A stretch of DNA of 64,000 bases from Bryoerythrophyllum caledonicum (taxonomy: Eukaryota; Streptophyta; Bryopsida; Pottiales; Pottiaceae), in NCBI GenBank assembly GCA_963971425.1, contig OZ020516.1, positions 11,954,593-12,018,592 on the forward strand, given 5' to 3'. The notes below the pieces were generated by a model that worked only from the letters and a program-made list of their open reading frames with translations, did not search any database and was not told where the DNA came from. The stretch's first letter is position 1. Every line of letters begins with the position of its first letter. Position numbers and translations under genes: made by a program. Shown piece by piece: positions 23,064 to 35,003 of this stretch.

Positions 23064-23370
23064 GGCTGGCGGAGCAGGGGAAGCTGGCGATGGCGGAGCC
23101 AAACCCTAACCTGTGCACTGCAAAGAGAGGGCTTCCCAGGCACGGGCCGCCCCTCTTGTCCCCTGCTCCGTCCCCGCGGGTGGAACGGGTGCTCGGGCGC
23201 CGCGTTGGGACCGGCCCGGCCTACGGCCCGCGGCCCGCGTGCGTAGGGGTCTGGGGCCGGTACCCGTGTCCGCCGCTCTCATGCATACATTATCCATAAC
23301 CGGATGCCTACGATAACCGGACTCTCACCATTAACCGGATGCTCATATATAACCGGATGCCTCCCATTGA
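23064..23370 (-). promoter_or_regulatory. RPL19 leader and promoter with telo-box and repeated AACCGG motif
   Basis: A telo-box (AAACCCTAA on the plus strand) lies at 23101-23109, 38 bases before the start codon. Telo-boxes are usual in plant ribosomal-protein promoters and leaders. Next comes a GC-rich block (about 23130-23270). Then four copies of TAACCGGATGC or a one- to two-base variant lie at about 23297, 23314, 23332 and 23350. Confidence 0.65.
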
Positions 23371-23448
23371 CCACCCGAGTATGTGTCACTGTCGCATTCG
23401 TTCAAACTTTGGAGCTTGAGGCTATTGTTGCATGGTAACGGTGTTTAA

Positions 23449-23750
23449 ACCCTTTAACGACAAAAGAACCAAAAAGTGGTCGGTGAGACCGGATATTGGG
23501 GAGCCACCGCTAATTGAACTGTTGGATTGATTTGCAGTCGTGAGAACGGTGACGCGCTTTGCTTTCCTCCATCTAACCCATCTTCTTGATCTCCAATTGG
23601 TTAAGGCATTGTTGACCTACAATGATTTATGTGAAAAAAAATAACAGTGAAATGTACACTCTCTGTAGATGTTGTTCACTTTTTTTTGTGACTAATCTAT
23701 TACCTTCGTATGTTTTTCAAGGCCTCGTGTAAGTCCTTGTTGTTAAAAGG
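23449..23750. mobile_element. piggyBac-like MITE
   Basis: About 300 bp, from CCCTTTAACGAC at the left to TTGTTAAAAGG at the right, followed by TTAA (23751-23754); the left flank reads TTTAAA. Similar over about 230 bp to 24799-25074 (shared GGGGAGCCAC, GATTGATTTGCA and CATCTAACCCATCTT-type blocks). No coding capacity. Confidence 0.65.
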
Positions 23751-23789
23751 TTAAAATGCCGTAGCTGGAAAAATGGTGACGATGTTTAA

Positions 23790-24704
23790 CCCCTAATGTA
23801 CCATGACAATTTCGCACCAAAAACAATTCAAAATTGTTGGATTCTAATTTAATGAATAGAGAAGGAAATTAAAACTTTTACTTCTAGTTATGAACTTAGG
23901 ATCTCAACTAATATCCACAAAAATTTATAACTTTGACCGCACATATTGAAAGACTATAGTGTTTGAAGTCAAGCAAATTGTTCATTTTTTTCACTAGGTT
24001 CAGTGGACTAGGAGACTTTGACTTCACTTGGTGTCAAATGTTTGCACTATACAAGGTCTAATTCCATTACTGTCATGTTAAGCATGATGTTAGTTCCTTA
24101 TACACCAATTTTTAGAGGTAGAGGAGGGGTGTAGCATATTCAAAACAACTGTGCAAGGAATGGAGGTTCAAAAAGGGCCAATTCGCATTTTCAATTTTTG
24201 GGAAAAAAATGTTTTAGAATGATATTCAAACAGCCAATAAGAAGGTTTATACCACATACTATTGTGGAAAAAATAAAAAGAAAAAAATATGAAGATCTCT
24301 AAGTTTTATGTGGAGAAGAAGAAGTTTTTGGGTAACTTCCCAACAATTTGTGACATTGTCTGAAATCTTTGACTGTGATTAATATGCTATTATTCACAAA
24401 AGACAAGAGCTTTTTTTTGACAATATGAAGGGAAATAATATTACTTGCGAGTATAGAAAATCTTACATTCAATTGAGTGTCCTAACAAAAGTTTTTTGAG
24501 GTGCTTGATGTGCTCGATTTTCCCTATTTAGAATTCAAAACCCTATAAATTTTTCATCAAATGTCCGATTTAGGAAAAAATTGTGCTTCCACTGAGGTTT
24601 TAGAAATGCCCTTTAACAATATAAGAGGAATGTTGGAAATTGACACCATAGGAACTTGACCAAACTATCAAAAAGCCCATTTTTTAGACTTGGTCCTTTA
24701 GAGG
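23790..24704. mobile_element. TTAA-flanked non-autonomous element, about 915 bp
   Basis: Flanked by TTAA at 23786-23789 and 24705-24708. Ends read CCCCTAATG and CCTTTAGAGG, a diverged form of the MITE ends on either side. Internal blocks recur near 9790-9895. No long open frame. Confidence 0.5.
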
Positions 24705-24798
24705 TTAATATGCCATAGCTGGTAATATGGAATCGGTAGCGATGTTTAACACGATAATATGGTAATACGATAACAGTGTTGAGTGCAAGTACCATTAA

Positions 24799-25074
24799 CC
24801 CTTTACCAACTAAGGAACTAGATTGTGGTCAATGAGATCAATTTTCGGGGAGCCACGGCTGATTGATTTGCACTAGTTAAAGCGGTTTTGCGCTATGCTT
24901 TCCTTCATTTAACCCATCTTTGTGATCTCTAATTTGTTGAGGCAATAACAAACTACAATGATTTTTGTCTAAAAGGTGAATAGTGAAATGGACTCAAAGT
25001 GTAGATGCTCTTGTGCAGAATCTATTAAATTGTAAAAAAAATAAGTGCATGTGCATGGCCTAGTCGTTAAAGGG
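24799..25074. mobile_element. piggyBac-like MITE with clean TTAA duplication
   Basis: TTAA lies on both sides (24795-24798, 25075-25078). The left end is CCCTTTACCAAC and the right end GTCGTTAAAGGG. The two ends are near-inverted, and the body matches 23449-23750. Confidence 0.7.
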
Positions 25075-25283
25075 TTAATATGGATCCATGCATCAGGGAG
25101 CTACGATCCGGTTAGATACCTTTTTAATGAATCATTTCTTTGGCTATCAAGTGCCATCCAATAGAATGTGTCTCAATCTGATAAACAATTTTGTTAGCGG
25201 ATGGGTAGTAAGCCAAAAAAAATATGTATACTAGGTGCCCTTGTGATTACCTCCAATGTCACATGCACTGATGGCGAAGGATA

Positions 25284-25650
25284 CCGTAGGTGAAGGGCAC
25301 CTTCGGCTATAATTAATTCAAAAAAGGCATGCCAAATTATTTGGGAAATTATTGAGTGAAAATGCCGAAATTGAAAAAATATTAGTATACAAAATCTTTG
25401 GACTCCAAGGACATCAATGGGGAGTTATGGCTTGAAAAGCCTTGATTCTTGGAAGTGTGTGCAAAAGAGCTCTAAGTAGGGAGCTTGAGGTCTTAGGTTC
25501 AATCCCCTTGGCCGTCAAAATAGGCTAATTATAATAATCTGTGAACTCCTGCCGGAATCTGCTAAAATTTCTTTTAGAAAGCCGAACCCACTTTTTTTAC
25601 TTTAATTAATTATTCGGCGTCCAAATGCCGAAGGTGCCCTTGACCTACGG
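25284..25650. mobile_element. MITE with 24-bp inverted repeats and TA duplication
   Basis: The left end is CCGTAGGTGAAGGGCACC and continues TTCGGC. The right end, reverse-complemented, is the same but for one base. TA flanks both sides (25282-25283, 25651-25652). The 367-bp unit is AT-rich and non-coding. Inside, near 25496, is a tRNA T-arm-like GGTTCAATCC without a complete tRNA. Confidence 0.8.
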
Positions 25651-25652
25651 TA

Positions 25653-26589
25653 GAGTGTATGGCATTCTTGGACTAATTCCCAACGTGAATATCATTCCTG
25701 CATATGATGACACGTCGCTTGTTATGGTGATGAAAGAATGTGTGAATGACCTCAAACAGATGGATCTACTGCACCTCACATTTGGTAGAAATGGGGAGAC
25801 GCATGGTAGCAGCTTGGGAATCTCTTGAGCATCAAAAGGGATGGGAGCGAAGCTAGTATGCGAGCTAGAGCAGGAGCATGGAGCGTGGAGCATGGAAACA
25901 AAAGCGTGGACATAAAAATTCTGGAAAATGTAAGGAATTTTCTAAAAGTTTATTGAGAATTTTGAAGGAAAATTTTGAAACATACAATCATGGACCTAGG
26001 TCCACGGGCAAAGACCTATAACCGTGGACAAAGCATCTAGATCCTAGGAACATGGATATAGACCCTGGCCCTACAATTGTGGACGTTAAACTCTATGAAA
26101 TCAGGCTCGGGATTAGTGAACATTATAATAAGGGCTGTGCAAGACTGCAGAGGAGATGCTGATGGGGCTAAAAATTCAAAAATTCTATACTTCATTGACT
26201 GTAAGATATTAGAGGATTGGGCGTTGCACAGGCTACTCGTTCCCTATAGACGTCTTGGTACCGAGACATCTTTGGATGTTGAATTCTTATAAAAAAACGC
26301 AAAGATTTGAATTGTGCAAGATGAAAACCAATTGTGTCCACCCAGATCAAATAGGATCAATGTCCCAAATCATCTTGAGTCAAGATCATTCTATTCAATC
26401 TATTGAAACTTCATTCCAAAGTCAATAACACTCATGCATGACAGGATCAAAAAACAACCAACATGTAACTAAGAGTAGAATGAATGGGGTAGTGGCCCTT
26501 TAGTCTCACTACATTAAAAATTTCAATTGGAATTCCAGAGTGTCAACCCGGTATACCTTTGCATTGGTCAAGTACATGGAGAGAGAAAT
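25653..26589. other. No gene seen
   Basis: AT-rich DNA with short frames only. No repeats or family resemblance noticed. Confidence 0.4.
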
Positions 26590-27930
26590 AGCACTTAGCT
26601 ATATGATGCAACTTTGCTTCAAGATGCAACTCTCAAGAGTACGTCTAATCCCATTGAAGCTAAAGCTTGGAGCGTGAATAAAAACATCTACTTCCGCACT
26701 AAATTGGCATATGGCAATCGGTATGAAATACAAATGCTTGCAATTCGTCCACTGCCCCCTCTTTCCTAGCGCCTTTGTTGACATTTCCTTGAAATTAGGA
26801 CAAGTGCATTTAGGAAACGAGCTTATTGTAATGATGTATTGTTGAATCGAAATTGCGATGCCTGAATCAAGCAATACAATGCATCCAAATCCGAGATTGG
26901 GAATCAAAGTTACCTGACGAATAACTGCCTTCAAGGTAAGTGCAAAAGCGCAATTGTTTGCTTGTTTTGTTGTTGATGCATTAGCATTTCTCCAAATCTT
27001 CTTTCCAGACCGTATACTCGGATGGTCGTCAAGAACAGGCGGAACTTGGAATCCTCATAAATTTGTTGATAGGTCACGATTCCCAAATAGCTTTCAAGGA
27101 GATATTTCAACACGTTGAGGAAGATGGAACCCTGCATTCTGAAAATCCAATATTTCTTTCGGTGTAAGATTAGTTCCAAGCTTGACTGGCCAAACGCTTG
27201 GGACTTGAGGCTTCAAAAGAACCCATTTCCGCTTGGAACCCTTAACGCACCGCTCAATGTCATCATTGTAGAAGAAGAATTGTATCCTTTCAATTTTGTC
27301 CTTCCGGAAATTTTCCATATTCCCTGTATAAGTTGGTGCAGCTATTCCTCTATTCTCTTGCACAATCAGCGACACATTTCTTCCTGTTTGCAGCTTGTAA
27401 GGCAAAACATGTTTTAGCCGACGTCTTGGGCAACCATGCAATGTGCCACTCAGACTCATCACAAATTGATTCTTCTATGGGAGTGATTGGAGGTGCGGCT
27501 GATGCGTTCAATGGGCCACTTGACATATGGATACCAGCCTCTTCTTCTACCGCATGAAGTAAGGAATCCTCTGAAACCGTATTCAAATGAATCATAGGTG
27601 GACCTACTTCGGTGGACCTGCTTGAGTGGACCGTGTATGTATACGTGGTCAAGAGAAATTCACCTTGTCGGGGCAGTGTGAATCATGCTCAGAAAAGGGC
27701 GACAAATCCGACATCTGCTTCCGAGAGCCAAAAACTTCCTCACCTTTGAAAGGTGGATCCCTCGTGCAATACTCTCCTACTCCGGGTACAGTAGCCGTGG
27801 CTTCATTAAGTCCTTTCGGGTTTCCGGTTTGCTGAGCATACCTCTGTGCTACTCGTATCTGGAGTTCGGCTTTACCAGGACCGGTTCCAAGATTCTCACC
27901 TTTTAAAAATTGATAATACCGAACCACCTG
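26590..27930 (-). pseudogene. Broken C-terminal half of a SWIM-finger MULE-like transposase related to the MULE-2 transposase
   Basis: Read downwards, the segments match the 1,188-aa protein of 30682-34339 in order. They are YYQFLKGENLGTGPGKAEL, CTRDPPFKGEEVFGS, EWHIAWLPKTSAKTCFALQA, NDDIERCVKGSKRKWV, GTNLTPKEIL and the SWIM finger CTCPNFKEM with NCKHLYFI (about 26700-26800). A frameshift near 27440 and gaps between blocks break it. The part with the catalytic residues upstream is absent. Divergence is large, so it is an old relative and not a fragment of MULE-2 itself. Confidence 0.8.
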
Positions 27931-29263
27931 CATTGATGCAAGAGGGGAGGGCAAAAGCGTGGACGTAAGAGGGGAGGGCAACAACCGGGGAGACGGCAGA
28001 GGCGGGAGAGGGCGACGCCAGCAGCAGAGCGTGATGGCGGTTGAGAATACACTCATCGAGGTATGTCGACCATACACAAAGTTTTGCAGCATAAACTTAG
28101 ATCCAACGAACCCATCTCGACACCGAGATGATACGTATTAAGTATGATTTGTGCTCCATGGGGCGTGCCTTAGGGTCTGACTCGACGCAGCTCTTGGCAA
28201 AGTCAGATGTTATGCATGAAGTTAGGCTGCTTAAACTCATCTCGGCACCGAGAAGTATTTCACAGACCAGGTTCTCCAGCAGTCACCGTGATGACATCTG
28301 TTGGAGGGGGTTTCAGTGTATACAACCTTTTGTTTTGGTTGTGGACTCATGATCGGGTGGTTTTCCTGATGCAGAATGTTGCATGAGTCCCGATGGCAAT
28401 GTTGTCCGGTGGCTCGGGGGCGCAAACTGTTGTTCGGGTTCGCGACGTTGTTGTGGTTTCGCTTGACGACGTTGTCGTGGTTTTTGCATGAGGCAGAATG
28501 TTGCATGATTCTTGGTCGAAAGAGTGCCTCTCGGTACCAAGATAGGAAATATGAGAGTTAATGCTGCATATTGAGAATCCCAGAGTTGGACTCTCGGTAT
28601 TGAGAGACAGATTTGAAAATATCTTATATTTACAACTAATCAAATTAGAGTTTGGTGGAATGTTTGATATGTCAATACTAATGTCTGAATGCTGTGGCTC
28701 TTTTGTTTGAAGTAGGGAAGTGAGATGGGAAACTGAGAGCTCCGCATTTTTAGGTGAAGAGGGAGTGAGGAGTTAGTCGCAGAGAACACTCTCGAGCCAC
28801 CAAGAAAGACTGGATCTTGGTGGAGCGTCCTTCTTGATTGTGTTCCTTGCATGACTAGTGAGTTGAGTGCACTAAGAGTGTTGGTCGGACGCAAGGGGAT
28901 TAGATCTGGTAGTCTGGGACAATGCTAGTGCATAACAGGGAGATGTCCGATTAGATCTACTAAAGGCGAGCGATCTAGTATGTTGGAAACGGACTTCCAT
29001 TGTTATGCTTGGCATGCTCATTCATAGACCATCTTGATCCCCTAGTAGAGAACTACGTGCACTACTCACATCACCCCTTACAACCTCCCACCCGAGAATC
29101 CATAGTTTTACCATACTTACAAGTAGCACACTGCCACACCCAAAAACCTCAACATTGCATAGAGATCTAGACACAAACATTAGATTCCAGCAACCAATAG
29201 ATCCACATCTAGTCCCACGCAACCAAAACCATCTAGACTAAGCGGCCTAGTTAATAGACACAA
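27931..29263. other. No gene seen; several short palindromes
   Basis: A plus-strand Arg/Gly-rich frame near 27960-28060 faintly recalls the RG-rich exon at 35004-35330 but is too short to call. Palindromic words with a CTCGG...CCGAG core lie at 28113-28130, 28241-28254, 28529-28540 and 28591-28606. Confidence 0.35.
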
Positions 29264-29439
29264 TATGTTGAGGAAGCAAGCCCGTAGAAAAGATACTTCA
29301 TACATAGCAACAAATCCTGTTAGCATCAAGAATGAGTGTCTGCAGATCCAGAGATTCAGTGCCGCCAAGAACAACCACCGCCCCCAGCAAACACCAGCAA
29401 GATCCACCCTTGTACGGAGTTTTGATTCAACTTCAAAGA

Positions 29440-30062
29440 TGATGGTGACACCGCTCAAGCTGGAGTACAAGAACCGCACCCCTGTATGGAGTTTTGACTC
29501 AGCTTCAAAGACGATGGTGACACCGCTGGAGTACAAGAACGGCATGCTGGAGTACAAGAACCGCAAGCTAGAGTGCAGAGACTGCTTGCCAAATAAGAGA
29601 GACAAGAGACCCCCAACGACCACACAAGTTGGAGCACAGAGATGCTCAGTTGGAGCCCAAGGACTGCTCGCCGATTGTGAGATACCAACGACCCCAGCGA
29701 CCGCACAAACTGGAGCACAGAGAGTGTATACCAAAACACAGGAGCTGCCTGCCGAATGAGAACCGCGGGCCACACCAGCGAAAGATGGAGTTCAAGGAAT
29801 GCTTGCCAAGTATGAACAGAGACGGCCTACCGAGTAAGGACTGCCGAAGACCCCAGCGACCGAACAAGCTGGAACATAGAGATGACAACATGGAGCACAG
29901 ACATAGAAAGTTGGTATTCAAAGACTGCCTGCCGGGTGAGAGCTGCCGAAGACTCTAGCGACCGCACAAACTGAGATTAAAAGACTATAAACAAGAATTT
30001 AGGGACTGCCTGCCGAGTGAGAGCTACAGGCGACCTCAACCTCTATTACCTTCTAAAGACAG
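29440..30062 (+). repeat. Degenerate tandem repeat with coding-like units (DCLP / RRPQRP / KLEHR)
   Basis: Units of roughly 90-110 bp recur, each carrying variants of GACTGCCTGCCGA, CCCCAGCGACCGCACAAACT and GGAGCACAGAGA. Translated, they give repeating KDCLP, RRPQRP and KLEHR motifs in the frames open at 29265-29759 and 29629-29958. Frameshifts between units break any single protein. I do not recognise the family. Confidence 0.6.
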
Positions 30063-30422
30063 CACCGGGCCGAGGATGAACGACCCCTCTCCAACAATCC
30101 AACAACTCCACACAGATACGCACATTCCTAACCCAATCTCAAAATTTTTACATTATTGCACATTCTCACACATATTAACGAGTCATATAGAAAACATAGC
30201 GCACAAATTAATGCTTACAGCACCTACACTAGGTACAAAACCTAAACATAATAAAAGCAACCCCACGAGCTATAAAGTCATAAAAACAAACAAAAATATT
30301 TCCGTAAACAGTTGTCGTCTAAAGAAACACAAAACTACTCACACGCTGTGGAAGAAGGGTTGGAATTGCTGCAGACAGAGCGCCAAAAAGGTCGTGACAT
30401 CCTGCACACAAAGCACGCAAGT

Positions 30423-30491
30423 CAACGACGCTAGTTTGTGAGCAATGAGCGGTGAGCGATGAGCGGTGAGCGGTGGTTTCATGAGCGGTGA
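30423..30491 (+). repeat. Left terminus of MULE-2 with subterminal GTGAGCGG array
   Basis: Starts CAACGACGCTAGTTTGTGAG and continues with about six spaced copies of (A/G)TGAGC(A/G)(G/A) up to about 30490. Confidence 0.8.
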
Positions 30492-30681
30492 GCAAAAAGT
30501 TACTAAAAATAAATAATTTTTACTAAAAATAAAATTATATTCAATTTTTTTTTCGAATATTTCTATTATTAATTTTTTTTTTCTGCCTATAACCGTGGGT
30601 TGTCGGATTTTGAGGCCTTCATTTGCAAAACATAAGAACTGTCAATTTGACCTATAGTAGTAAATATGCTTTTGGAATCCT

Positions 30682-33600
30682 CTACAGGAAACGATTGACT
30701 CCCTTGTCCATGACTTTCTTGATCTCGTTGAAGCTGAAAGTGGGGGCATGGACAAAATGGTCATCTTCGTGATCGAGATTGCACACCACACGGAAGATGT
30801 AGTAGAGGTGCTTGCAGTGGTACCAAGCGCCTCTCTTCTTGGTCCGTGCCAACATGTCCTTGAAATCTGCACAAGAACAATCGGGGAGAGGGCCGATTGT
30901 CAACCGATACTCGGCTGTAGTTTGCGCCTTTTTTGAGTGAAGTAAGATGATGCATCCATTAGCCGGATACGGAATTGGAATAATCTGCGAGATGTGAGCA
31001 TCGAGAATACCAGCTGACTCCCAACGATTTCTCTGCTTCACCGAGACCTTGGCGTTCGGGAGACGGCGAATGTGGCGACAATCGCGGGTCGTTGGATGTG
31101 CATTGGGTTCAGAAGGTAGTGGAATAGCACTAGGATGTGCTGCTCGATTGGATGCGTCTCCAAACAGACGCCTTGGTGAAACTTCTCGATGTTCTTCTAG
31201 CTGGAATCCAGCTTCCTCCAGTCTAAGAATCTCAGCCTTCGTGAGATTAGTGCCCTTCAGCACAGGCCATACTGTAGGGACAGGAGGTCGGTGGTTCACC
31301 CACTTCCTCTTCGTTCCCTTTACACAACGTTCGATGTCGTCCGCACAGTGGAAGAACTCCATGACCTGGTCCTTCAATGTCCTTCGAACGTGTAGAATTC
31401 CAGAATAGGTAGGAGCAGGAGTACTTTTACCCAGGCGCACAATCTTCTCCTTGCACGTCCTTCCTGTCCGGGCCTGCTTAGCAAAGCAACTCTTCCCTGA
31501 ATTTTTAGGGAGCCGAGCAATGTGCCATTTCTTCAAATCGCACTCAGACTCATGGACGCTCATGACATGCGTAACCCTTAAAGACATGATAGGTGCTGAC
31601 GCCGGTGGGGACATGATTTGGACGTTGTCTGAGGAAGTAGGAGAAGAAGGGAGAGATACATCAAGGGCTGAAGGCGCACTCTCCCGGCGTGCTCTAGTGG
31701 ATCTGGTAGGGACTTTGGGATGGGAGAAGTTCATCTTGTCCGGGCGGTGGCTGTCAAACTCGGATCCAAGTGGAAGGTCAAGCTTCCGCTTGCTAGACCC
31801 AAAGACTTCCTCTCCTTCAAAATGAGGCGAACGGGTGCACCACTCCTTAGCTCCAGGCATGCAATGAAGAGCTTCAACAACTTTCTCGGGCTTTCCCATT
31901 CTCTGGGCATGGCGTAGTCGCAACTCTTGCTTGGAGGGTCCACTACCGGAGCGCCCTCCCTTCAAGAACTGAAAATAGTTAGTGCATTGCATGAATGCAC
32001 GTACGAAGTCGTCCACTGTTGCATCGTACAAGTCGTTCCCCTTGTTTCCAGACTGTTGAAGCCAACGGTTATGAATTGACTCCGCCAAATTACAAGATGG
32101 CATTTCAGCCCGTTCTTCATCGGTGAGGTCCTGTGGAATACATGTCAACAAGAAGGATTTAGGTTGGTGGATCCAACAACCAATACGACTAAAATACTTC
32201 AGATTCTCAAAGGACTCTTACCATTTGCATGGAGGCACCCCATTGCCGGTAGCGGAAGTGCCAAAATGCGAGCCATTGTCCAAGCTGTTTAAGAGCTTCA
32301 TCGTTTGAAGCTCCACAGGATTGCCACCATGCCCGAATTGCAAGGTATCGAACTTCGGATTCGGCTGAAGTCTTGGAATCCTTGTATTGTTTGCATAGGA
32401 GACGATGCTGATTCTGGAACTCATTCTTGATGTACTTGTCCGTGTGGCGATTCATGGAGGTAGTCCAATGAAGGAGGCAAGTGCGCTCACGATCGGCCAT
32501 CACCTCTTGCGGATCACCAGAACCGTAGATCTTCCTCACAGCATTCCAGTTTGCACCAGCGCTATCTGCCATGAATCCTTTGAAGTTGATTGAATTGAGT
32601 CCATTTCTGGCCATTACTTCGTTGATTCCCTTCCACATGAGACATTGGGCCTCCGTATCTTCAGATTGCATGTCACACACGGCGATCGTCATCACTCTAC
32701 AGTACTGGGAATCGTACACATGGCACGCCATAGTGGTCCACTGTTTTACGCGTTTGACATGATCAAACATGAGCAACGCATCTTGCAAGTCTCCGCCCGC
32801 TTGCATCCTTGTCACGAGATCAACGCCTGAGCCGGGTCCTATCTCACTCATTTTAAATACAAAGACTTTATCCTTGTCACCCCCTTGACCAGGAAACATA
32901 TTTCGCTGGACAAAGGGCCATGTTGTACACCCCCTCATCTGACGGATGCCATCCATTGCTCCAGTGCGTCCAACCTGCTTGAATGATGAGATGGCATTCT
33001 TGACGTTTGGAGAGGCGAGGTTGGCGTACTTTTCCATGACGTCCTTCATATCTTCTATTGTCATGGTCTTCTCTGATTCTAGGGGACGAAGGAGATGTTC
33101 AGCAAGGAACTCCTTGCTTGCTGCCATCGCAATAGCTGAATTTGTAGCTAATGGGTTTCGCTCCACGTGTTCACCCAATAACATGTTGATCTTTGCCTCG
33201 GACTCTCGACAGGTTCCAAACGCAACAGGGTGGTCATGGGTGCCAATATGCACACAAGCACGAGTCATCCATGCAGGTCCTTGGACGTAGTAGATAATGG
33301 CATTACATGTAGCAATAACGGTAGGCGGGGTTTTGCATACCTTACATACTAGAGTTGAACCTTTGGGAGCTTGAGCCCCAGGGCCAACTGGCATAGGGGT
33401 GTTCCCCACCCACTCCTTCTCGTTGAAAGGCTCTTCTCTGTTGGGGCACTTTAAATAATCGCATTCCATGTTATCGCAACGAAGATGTCCAGAACAAGAG
33501 GATCTCCTAAAAGTGAGACCCATTCCATTCGAAATGTTTGAAGTCTTTGTAAGGCACCAACAATGGCCGTCGTATTTTTTATCCATACCTTGCATGTTTT

Positions 33601-34339
33601 TAGCTTTGGAGGTGCTAGCGTCCATAGAAGTAGGAGGCAACTCGAAGATGACATCACCGTCGTACGTGGAGGGGAGGAAGTCCACTTTCCTGTGGGGCAC
33701 TGTAGCATAGTTGACGGTCTTCAACGCGTTCTTCATCCCCGGCCTAGAGGCGAGACTCTTCAAACACGCCACAACACTAGTGCGTTCTAGGGTTTGGGGA
33801 TGCAGAGGGGGCCGTGATGCGGAAGATGGAGTCGGATGAAATTGATGTTGGGAGTGCATGGACGCCAATGGCGGGCTGAGGGTTGAAGGAGTACGCGCTC
33901 CGATATCTTCTTCGGGGAAGTCATCTTCGCTGTCCGAGATATGAATGGGAGAAGCAGGAGTAAGATGTACGAAAGCCGAGGGTGAATCTGGTGCGCCCGT
34001 CCGTGGAGTGTTAAACACCGGGTTGACGTTGGAAGTGGTGGATTTCCCAGGCGTCAAGATCTCCGTAGATGCCTGCATCTGCAAGTCAGTCAAACCGATC
34101 ACTTTGTAAGTACCCTCCTTCAAAAACCAAGTCTTTTGGTCATCCACAAGTATACTGAGTTGAAGCATGGTGTAGCTGATATTTCCAGCATCATCTAAAA
34201 CCTCTTCCTCTATATGGATAGTATCTACACGGTAGCCAAAACGAAGTGCAAGGAGCGATGAAGTAACCAAGGCAAGCCCATCAACTCCTAAAGGGATTCG
34301 GATTGGAATGAATTGATCATCAGTTCTAAGTGTTGCCAT
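30682..34339 (-). CDS. MULE-like SWIM-finger transposase of MULE-2, two exons
   Basis: The CDS is complement(join(30682..32130,32222..34339)), 1,188 aa, with one 91-bp GT-AG intron at a codon boundary. The N-terminal third has an acidic Ser/Pro region and a Cys/His cluster (GHCWCLTK, SGHLRCDNMECDYLKC, CKVCKTPP and HIGTHDH). The RNase H-like core has Asp in LLMFDHVKR (about 526), Asp in GFMADSAGANWNAVR (592), C/H in RTCLLHWTTSMNRHT (621, 624) and Glu in CNLAESIHNRWL (723). A SWIM finger CxC-x18-CxH ends the protein (1124-1147). This order is that of MULE-type DDE transposases; KDZ-type transposases are an alternative I could not exclude. There is no internal stop. The pseudogene at 26590-27930 is a relative. 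Confidence 0.85.
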
Positions 34340-35003
34340 TGAATAGCCAAACTTTGAGAAGAGTCAAAAGGTGGGGAGGAAGCCTAAAGAGAGTGACGAG
34401 TGTTGTGGAGCAGTTCTATTTCTCGAAGACTTGAAGTTGAGAAAAGGGGCACATCATGGGACGGCGTGACGTTAGACGGGCAATAAATTGAGATTTAGTA
34501 GATAGTAATAGCACTATACGTTGTATCTACTATTAGATGATGCACGATGCAATGACGGCTGCTGACAGTTGTTCCTTCAAAAATGATTTTAGGTGGATCG
34601 GTTCAAAGAGTAATATAAGTCTCCATTATAGAGTTGGGATGAAGGTTAGAAGTCCCTAATTAGTCAAGAAGATTCAGGATTTGAAAATGATCTAATGAAA
34701 GAATGAGTAATGTAATGGAAAGTGCTATGATTTATTGTAATACTCCAGTATAGATTTTACTAGATATGTTAGAGTGTATGGTGTTTCTTTGTATGCAATA
34801 AATAGTTGGTTGCTAACAAAACGTGGTAGCTCTAAAACAGATCGCCGTATTAGCGACGCGATTTTTTTATTGGTCCACTGGTACATCTTATCCCGTGGTT
34901 GATGTTGTTCCAATTGTTGCTTTTTGTACATGATGGTGAATGAAATGGGAGAGTATATCATAGAAAATGGGGTTCTGGTTAGATCATTTCATTTCTAAGA
35001 CAA
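34340..35003. promoter_or_regulatory. Divergent promoter region between the two MULE-2 genes
   Basis: About 660 bp of AT-rich DNA separate the transposase start (minus) from the first open frame on the plus strand. A shared bidirectional promoter is likely from the layout alone. No TATA boxes were fixed. Confidence 0.4.

Noticed and set aside
22839..23246. Plus-strand frame of 135 codons
   Set aside because: Antisense shadow of RPL19 exon 1 and its GC-rich leader.
25490..25510. tRNA gene or SINE suggested by GGTTCAATCC
   Set aside because: Only a T-arm-like word is present. There is no acceptor stem, D-arm or anticodon arm, and it lies inside a MITE. A similar word in the MULE-1 terminus (10341) has no tRNA context either.
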